Shown: positions 6,949-9,819 of the stretch, in pieces | How the letters are laid out: every line of letters begins with the position of its first letter | Position numbering within the stretch: position 1 is the stretch's first letter | Assembly (NCBI GenBank): GCA_910586275.1 | Contig: CAJUIM010000128.1 | Span: 1 to 9,819, forward strand | Source: an uncultured Lachnospiraceae bacterium | Lineage (GTDB): Bacteria > Bacillota > Clostridia > Lachnospirales > Lachnospiraceae | Reading direction: 5' to 3' | DNA length: 9,819 bases | Made by a program: the position numbers and the translations under genes | The notes under the pieces: generated by a model | Database searches by the model: none | What the model saw: only the letters and a program-made list of their open reading frames with translations | Told to the model about the DNA's origin: nothing

Positions 6949-7269
6949 GCATCTGCGGGACTGCTCTGCGCTGAGGCATAGGGGACGTTTTTTTGCGAGG
7001 CTTGCGGGACCGGAAAGAGGCTGCGGTAGCATTGCTACATCAAAAATGAAATATTTCTAACTGTTTTCCCTGCCGGATTTGACGCTACGGCGGCTAAATT
7101 CCCTTCGGTCAGACAACGCCGCCTAAAACGGCATCAAATCCGGCAGGGAAAGCAGTAAGAAATATTATCATTTTTTCTGAAGCAATGCTACCGCAGCCTC
7201 TTTCCGTTCCCGCAAGCCTCCGCAAAAAAACGTCCTCTATGCCCCAGCGCAGAGCAGTCTCGCAGATGC
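6949..7269. repeat. Large imperfect palindrome 1 (two ~138-base inverted arms)
   Basis: The left arm (6949-7085) and the reverse complement of the right arm (7131-7269) align over their whole length with only about a dozen differences and small gaps by eye (roughly nine in ten bases). Both begin GCATCTGCG and both contain CGTTTTTTTGCG and GGCTGCGGTAGCATTGCT. The 45-base centre has an inner GGCGGC/GCCGCC stem (7089-7094 with 7118-7123) and a 23-base loop. It contains no gene; short reading frames on opposite strands in the two arms give related peptides because the arms are copies. It begins 27 bases after ung and could act as a transcript end, a foldback mobile element or a structured RNA. 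No clear target duplication flanks it. Confidence 0.88.
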
Positions 7270-7288
7270 GTCCGCCTGCCACTGATGC

Positions 7289-7304
7289 CCAATTTACTCG
7301 ATGT
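7289..7304. repeat. Left copy of direct repeat flanking palindrome 2
   Basis: CCAATTTACT at 7289-7298 is identical to 7486-7495; the match continues imperfectly to 16 bases (14 of 16). It abuts the left arm of palindrome 2 and could be a target-site duplication. Confidence 0.6.
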
Positions 7305-7479
7305 CATTCACTTAAGCCTCAGCCCGCATCAGGAACGATGTTTTTCACTCGGACCTTCGAAAAACGCCGGCACTTAGGCACTGTATTTTAGTGCCTTAGT
7401 ACCGCTGCGTTTGCCGCAGAGCGAAAGCGTGTCCGAATAAAAACATCGTTCCTGATGGGGGCTGCGGCTTAAGTTAATG
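7305..7479. repeat. Large imperfect palindrome 2 with nested hairpins
   Basis: The outer arms 7305-7354 and 7431-7479 are inverted copies: CATTCACTTAAGCC (7305-7318) pairs with GGCTTAAGTTAATG (7466-7479), then ATCAGGAACGATGTTTTT (7328-7345) pairs with its complement at 7438-7455, and TCGGAC (7349-7354) pairs with GTCCGA (7431-7436). Inside is a second hairpin, 7366-7382 with 7390-7405 (GCACTTAGGCACT type), and the right side alone has CTGCG-TTTGC-CGCAG (7405-7419). The nested, bulged form suggests a structured RNA or a miniature mobile element. No gene is seen in it. Confidence 0.82.
7366..7405. repeat. Inner hairpin of palindrome 2
   Basis: AGGCACT (7376-7382) and AGTGCCT (7390-7396) are perfect inverted copies around a 7-base GTATTTT loop. 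The stem extends outward through TTAG/CTTAG-like and CCGG/CCGC positions with few mismatches. It has no following T run, so it is not a typical terminator. Confidence 0.75.
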
Positions 7480-7485
7480 AAATTG

Positions 7486-7501
7486 CCAATTTACTAGGTG
7501 T
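7486..7501. repeat. Right copy of direct repeat flanking palindrome 2
   Basis: CCAATTTACT at 7486-7495, identical to 7289-7298, begins six bases beyond the right arm of palindrome 2. See the left copy for the extended match. Confidence 0.6.
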
Positions 7502-7571
7502 TCCGGCTACCTTTCACAAAAATCTTTCATATGGTATTTATAGAACATATACAGTTTATTTACTCCTGCGT

Positions 7572-7587
7572 TTCTCGAACGTGAGAA
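7572..7587. other. Small inverted repeat upstream of the TrmB promoter
   Basis: TTCTC (7572-7576) and GAGAA (7583-7587) are separated by six bases, 12 bases before the -35 box. Its position suits an operator or activator site for the regulator encoded just downstream, but it is short and could be chance. Confidence 0.25.
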
Positions 7588-7598
7588 TGAAAAATGTA

Positions 7599-7627
7599 TT
7601 GACAAATCATACAATCGGAATTATAGT
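7599..7627 (+). promoter_or_regulatory. Sigma-A promoter of the TrmB-lysA operon
   Basis: TTGACA (7599-7604, perfect -35) and TATAGT (7622-7627, near-perfect -10) are separated by exactly 17 bases. A start near 7634 leaves a leader of about 45 bases to the TTG start. No lysine riboswitch (L box) core such as AGAGGTGC is visible in this leader, so control probably rests on the encoded regulator. Confidence 0.85.
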
Positions 7628-7679
7628 AGTTCTGTAAAGGAATACTATTGATCGGGAGAATACATAAGGGAGCGGAAAG

Positions 7680-8396
7680 TTGGAAGAAACGGATATATTG
7701 GAAAAACTGACGGCATTTGGAATGACCAGGCAGGAGGCCTCCATATATGTATGCCTTTACCGGGGAGGGGAACTGACAGGCTATGAAGCGGCAAAGCAGA
7801 CAGGAATTTCCCGCTCGAATGTATATGGAGGGCTGTCAGCCCTGGTGAATATCGGGGCCGCCTACCGGATAGAGGGAAGTCCCGGCAGATATGTGGCTGT
7901 TGCGGTAGAAGAATTCTGCGGGAATAAAATAAAAGCTTTGGAAAAAGAAAAGGAATGGCTGGCAGAAAATATGCCGGCAATGGCAGAAACTTCGGACGGC
8001 TACATAACCATTGAGGGTCCGGTAAACATTAGGAATAAAATTGCGGCTATGCTGGAGGGGGCCGGGCAGAGGATTTATCTGTCAGCACCGGAATTCTTTA
8101 TAGAGCAAATCAAGGGAGATTTGGAAGCCGCTGCGCGGCGTCGGATTAAGCTGGTTCTGATTACCGACCGGGATGCAGGGATAGAAAATGCCATACAATA
8201 TCTGACGGACAGGAAAGAGAATCAAATCCGCCTGATTATAGATTCCGTCTATGTCCTGACAGGGGACATTGACGGGGCAAGAACCGATACTTGCCTATAT
8301 TCCGGACAGAAAAACTTTGTGAATGTTTTTAAGGAAGCATTGAGGAATGAGATTAAATTAATAGAACTGACAAAAGGAGAAAGAACCGATGAGTGA
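7680..8396 (+). CDS. TrmB-family transcriptional regulator
   Basis: A 238-residue DNA-binding regulator. Residues about 5-75 form a winged helix-turn-helix of the TrmB type (MTRQEASIYVCLYRGGELT, then EAAKQTGISRSNVYGGLSAL with the recognition helix at about 43-55). A short helical linker (80-100) leads to a C-terminal effector-like domain (about 105-230) resembling the phospholipase-D-like fold of TrmB proteins, without a catalytic HKD motif. Start: the TTG at 7680 is preceded by AAGGGAG (about 7666-7672) at suitable spacing; the next in-frame ATG, residue 15, would remove the first helix. It overlaps the decarboxylase gene by 8 bases, so it probably controls its own operon. The ligand is unknown; an amino acid or lysine-pathway signal is inference from context. 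Confidence 0.85.
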   Translation: MEETDILEKLTAFGMTRQEASIYVCLYRGGELTGYEAAKQTGISRSNVYGGLSALVNIGAAYRIEGSPGRYVAVAVEEFCGNKIKALEKEKEWLAENMPAMAETSDGYITIEGPVNIRNKIAAMLEGAGQRIYLSAPEFFIEQIKGDLEAAARRRIKLVLITDRDAGIENAIQYLTDRKENQIRLIIDSVYVLTGDIDGARTDTCLYSGQKNFVNVFKEALRNEIKLIELTKGERTDE

Positions 8397-9666
8397 CGAT
8401 AAGAAAGCATTTGTGACAAAAGAAATGGCAGAGGAGATTGCCAAGACATATCCGACTCCGTTTTATATCTATGACGAGAGGGGAATCCGTGAAAATGCAC
8501 AGGCAGTAAAAGATGCTTTCGCATGGAACAAAGGGTTTAAGGAGTACTTTGCCGTAAAAGCAACGCCTAATCCATATCTGATTAAAATATTGCAGGAATA
8601 TGGATTCGGATGCGATTGTTCTTCCATGACGGAATTAATGTTAAGCAAGGCAATCGGAATGGAGGGCGGGGATATTATGTTTTCCTCCAATGATACGCCG
8701 GCGGAAGAATATGCTTATGCGGCGAAACTTGGGGCAATTATAAATTTAGATGATATTACGCATATAGATTTTCTGGAGAAAATCTTGGGAAAACTGCCGG
8801 AAACGATGAGCTGCCGTTATAATCCGGGCGGGGTGTTCCGTATGAGCAACGGGATCATGGATAACCCGGGGGATGCCAAATACGGTTTCACTACGGAGCA
8901 GATGTTTGAAGGATTCCGCATGCTGAAAGAAAAAGGAGTGAAGAATTTCGGCATCCATGCTTTTCTTGCCAGCAATACAGTGACCAATGAGTATTACCCA
9001 CTGTTGGCAAAGCAGTTGTTTGAGGTGGCAGTCCGGCTGAAGGAGGAAACCGGGGCAGACATTCGGTTTATTAATCTGTCGGGAGGCGTGGGGATCCCCT
9101 ATGAGCCGGGACAGCAGGGGAATGACATCCGTAAAATCGGGGAAGGGGTACGCAAAGTGTATGAGGAGACTTTGGTGCCTGCCGGAATGGGAGATGTAGC
9201 AATTTATACGGAAATGGGACGCTTTATGATGGGACCTTACGGGGAACTGGTGACTAAGGTAATCCATAAGAAACATACTTATAAAGAGTATATCGGTGTG
9301 GATGCCTGTGCGGTGAATCTGATGCGTCCGGCTATGTATGGGGCATATCATCACATTACGGTTTTGGGGAAGGAACAGGAACCTTGCATAAATAAATATG
9401 ATGTGACAGGTTCTCTGTGCGAGAATAATGATAAGTTTGCGGTAGACCGGATGCTGCCCGAAATCAGCATAGGGGACTATATTGCCATTCATGATACGGG
9501 TGCCCATGGGTTTGCCATGGGGTATAATTATAACGGAAAACTGAAGTCGGCGGAACTGCTTCTGAAAGAGGACGGAAGCGTGAAAATGATTCGCCGGGCA
9601 GAGACTCCCGCAGATTATTTTGCTACATTTGACGGAATGGACATTTATAAAGATTTATTGGCCTAA
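8389..9666 (+). CDS. lysA: Diaminopimelate decarboxylase-like PLP enzyme (LysA family)
   Basis: A 425-residue fold-type III (alanine-racemase-like barrel) decarboxylase. The likely reaction is meso-diaminopimelate to lysine, the last step of lysine synthesis. Key residues: the PLP-binding K57 (YFAVKATPNP), the glycine loop SGGVGIPY (231-238), the cofactor-phosphate segment TEMGR (274-278), the active-site C344-E345 with D348 (SLCENNDKF), and the Tyr-containing GYNYNG segment near 378-383. It departs from classical LysA in two places: TEMGR instead of EPGR, and GIHAFLASNT instead of HFHIGS, so it belongs to a divergent subfamily and its substrate is less certain. AAGGAG (8374-8379) precedes ATG 8389 by nine bases. 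The start overlaps the end of the TrmB gene, implying coupling. Confidence 0.82.
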   Translation: MSDDKKAFVTKEMAEEIAKTYPTPFYIYDERGIRENAQAVKDAFAWNKGFKEYFAVKATPNPYLIKILQEYGFGCDCSSMTELMLSKAIGMEGGDIMFSSNDTPAEEYAYAAKLGAIINLDDITHIDFLEKILGKLPETMSCRYNPGGVFRMSNGIMDNPGDAKYGFTTEQMFEGFRMLKEKGVKNFGIHAFLASNTVTNEYYPLLAKQLFEVAVRLKEETGADIRFINLSGGVGIPYEPGQQGNDIRKIGEGVRKVYEETLVPAGMGDVAIYTEMGRFMMGPYGELVTKVIHKKHTYKEYIGVDACAVNLMRPAMYGAYHHITVLGKEQEPCINKYDVTGSLCENNDKFAVDRMLPEISIGDYIAIHDTGAHGFAMGYNYNGKLKSAELLLKEDGSVKMIRRAETPADYFATFDGMDIYKDLLA

Positions 9667-9819
9667 TTCTGCGTGATTGATCCGGTTTTTGTCGAACGAT
9701 GTATGAGAACGTGTCTAAGTCAAGCTGCGCTTTGTGCGGAGGGGATGCCGGATTGCATTTAAGAAGGCGGACGCCCGTGCGCGAGTTTTTTTAGTGGCCG
9801 GCAGCAGCAAAACTGCCTG
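9667..9819. other. Gene-free end of window with possible intergenic repeat fragment
   Basis: No gene, tRNA or clear terminator is seen. It contains GGCAG (9800-9804) and CTGCC (9813-9817), a weak hairpin, and a T7 run at 9786-9792 after a GC-rich segment. GAACGATGT (9694-9702) and TGCCGGATT (9746-9754) also occur in palindromes 2 and 1, so this may be the start of another intergenic repeat element that continues beyond the window. Confidence 0.3.

Noticed and set aside
6784..7391. Two small open frames (minus 6784-7032, plus 7185-7391) whose peptides start alike (MLPQPLS)
   Set aside because: The similarity is explained by the inverted arms of palindrome 1; the frames run into ung or palindrome 2 and lack good ribosome binding sites.
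6949..7479. CRISPR array or tRNA cluster as an explanation of the repeats
   Set aside because: The repeats are inverted pairs, not regularly spaced direct repeats, and no cloverleaf with anticodon and T-loop consensus is seen.
7628..7679. Lysine riboswitch or T-box in the leader of the TrmB-lysA operon
   Set aside because: The leader is only about 45 bases and has no L-box or T-box core motif.
8746..9507. A 253-codon minus-strand open frame inside the lysA-like gene
   Set aside because: It is antisense to a well-supported enzyme and shows no recognisable domain.

Overview
The window looks like a chromosomal segment of a low- to moderate-GC Clostridia, most likely a Lachnospiraceae member. 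The basis is the 3' end of a 23S rRNA gene of Clostridia type, strong AGGAG-type ribosome binding sites, sigma-A-like promoters, and proteins (HisH, HisF, uracil-DNA glycosylase, a LysA-like decarboxylase with its TrmB-type regulator) that resemble that family. All recognisable genes are on the + strand. The assignment is from memory of the families, not from a search.

Layout. 1-53 is the tail of 23S rRNA, followed by a short spacer and a hairpin terminator (115-146) with no room for a 5S gene. 292-1197 is cheV, a CheW-receiver chemotaxis adaptor with its own extended -10 promoter and terminator. 1303-2364 encodes a protein with an asparagine/lysine-rich hexapeptide repeat joined to a degenerate SIR2-like domain. 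2436-4817 encodes a 793-residue single-pass membrane protein with a very acidic N-terminal half carrying a 15-residue tandem repeat, lysine-rich blocks before the membrane segment, and a helical C-terminal domain. Close behind it, probably in one operon, come hisH, hisF and ung (4842-6921).

6922-7679 is a 758-base gene-free stretch. It holds two large imperfect palindromes: one with arms of about 138 bases (6949-7269), and a second, nested one (7305-7479) bracketed by a 10-base direct repeat. Both look like non-autonomous mobile or intergenic repeat elements, or structured RNA. A clear promoter (7599-7627) then drives a TrmB-type regulator and a divergent diaminopimelate-decarboxylase-like enzyme, which overlap by 8 bases (7680-9666). 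The last 153 bases have no gene and share short words with the two palindromic elements.

How the genes fit together. HisH and HisF form imidazole glycerol phosphate synthase. The other genes are not obviously one pathway. I see no defence system, CRISPR array, transposase or phage gene. The least explained parts are the twin palindromes, the 15-residue-repeat membrane protein and the degenerate SIR2-like protein.
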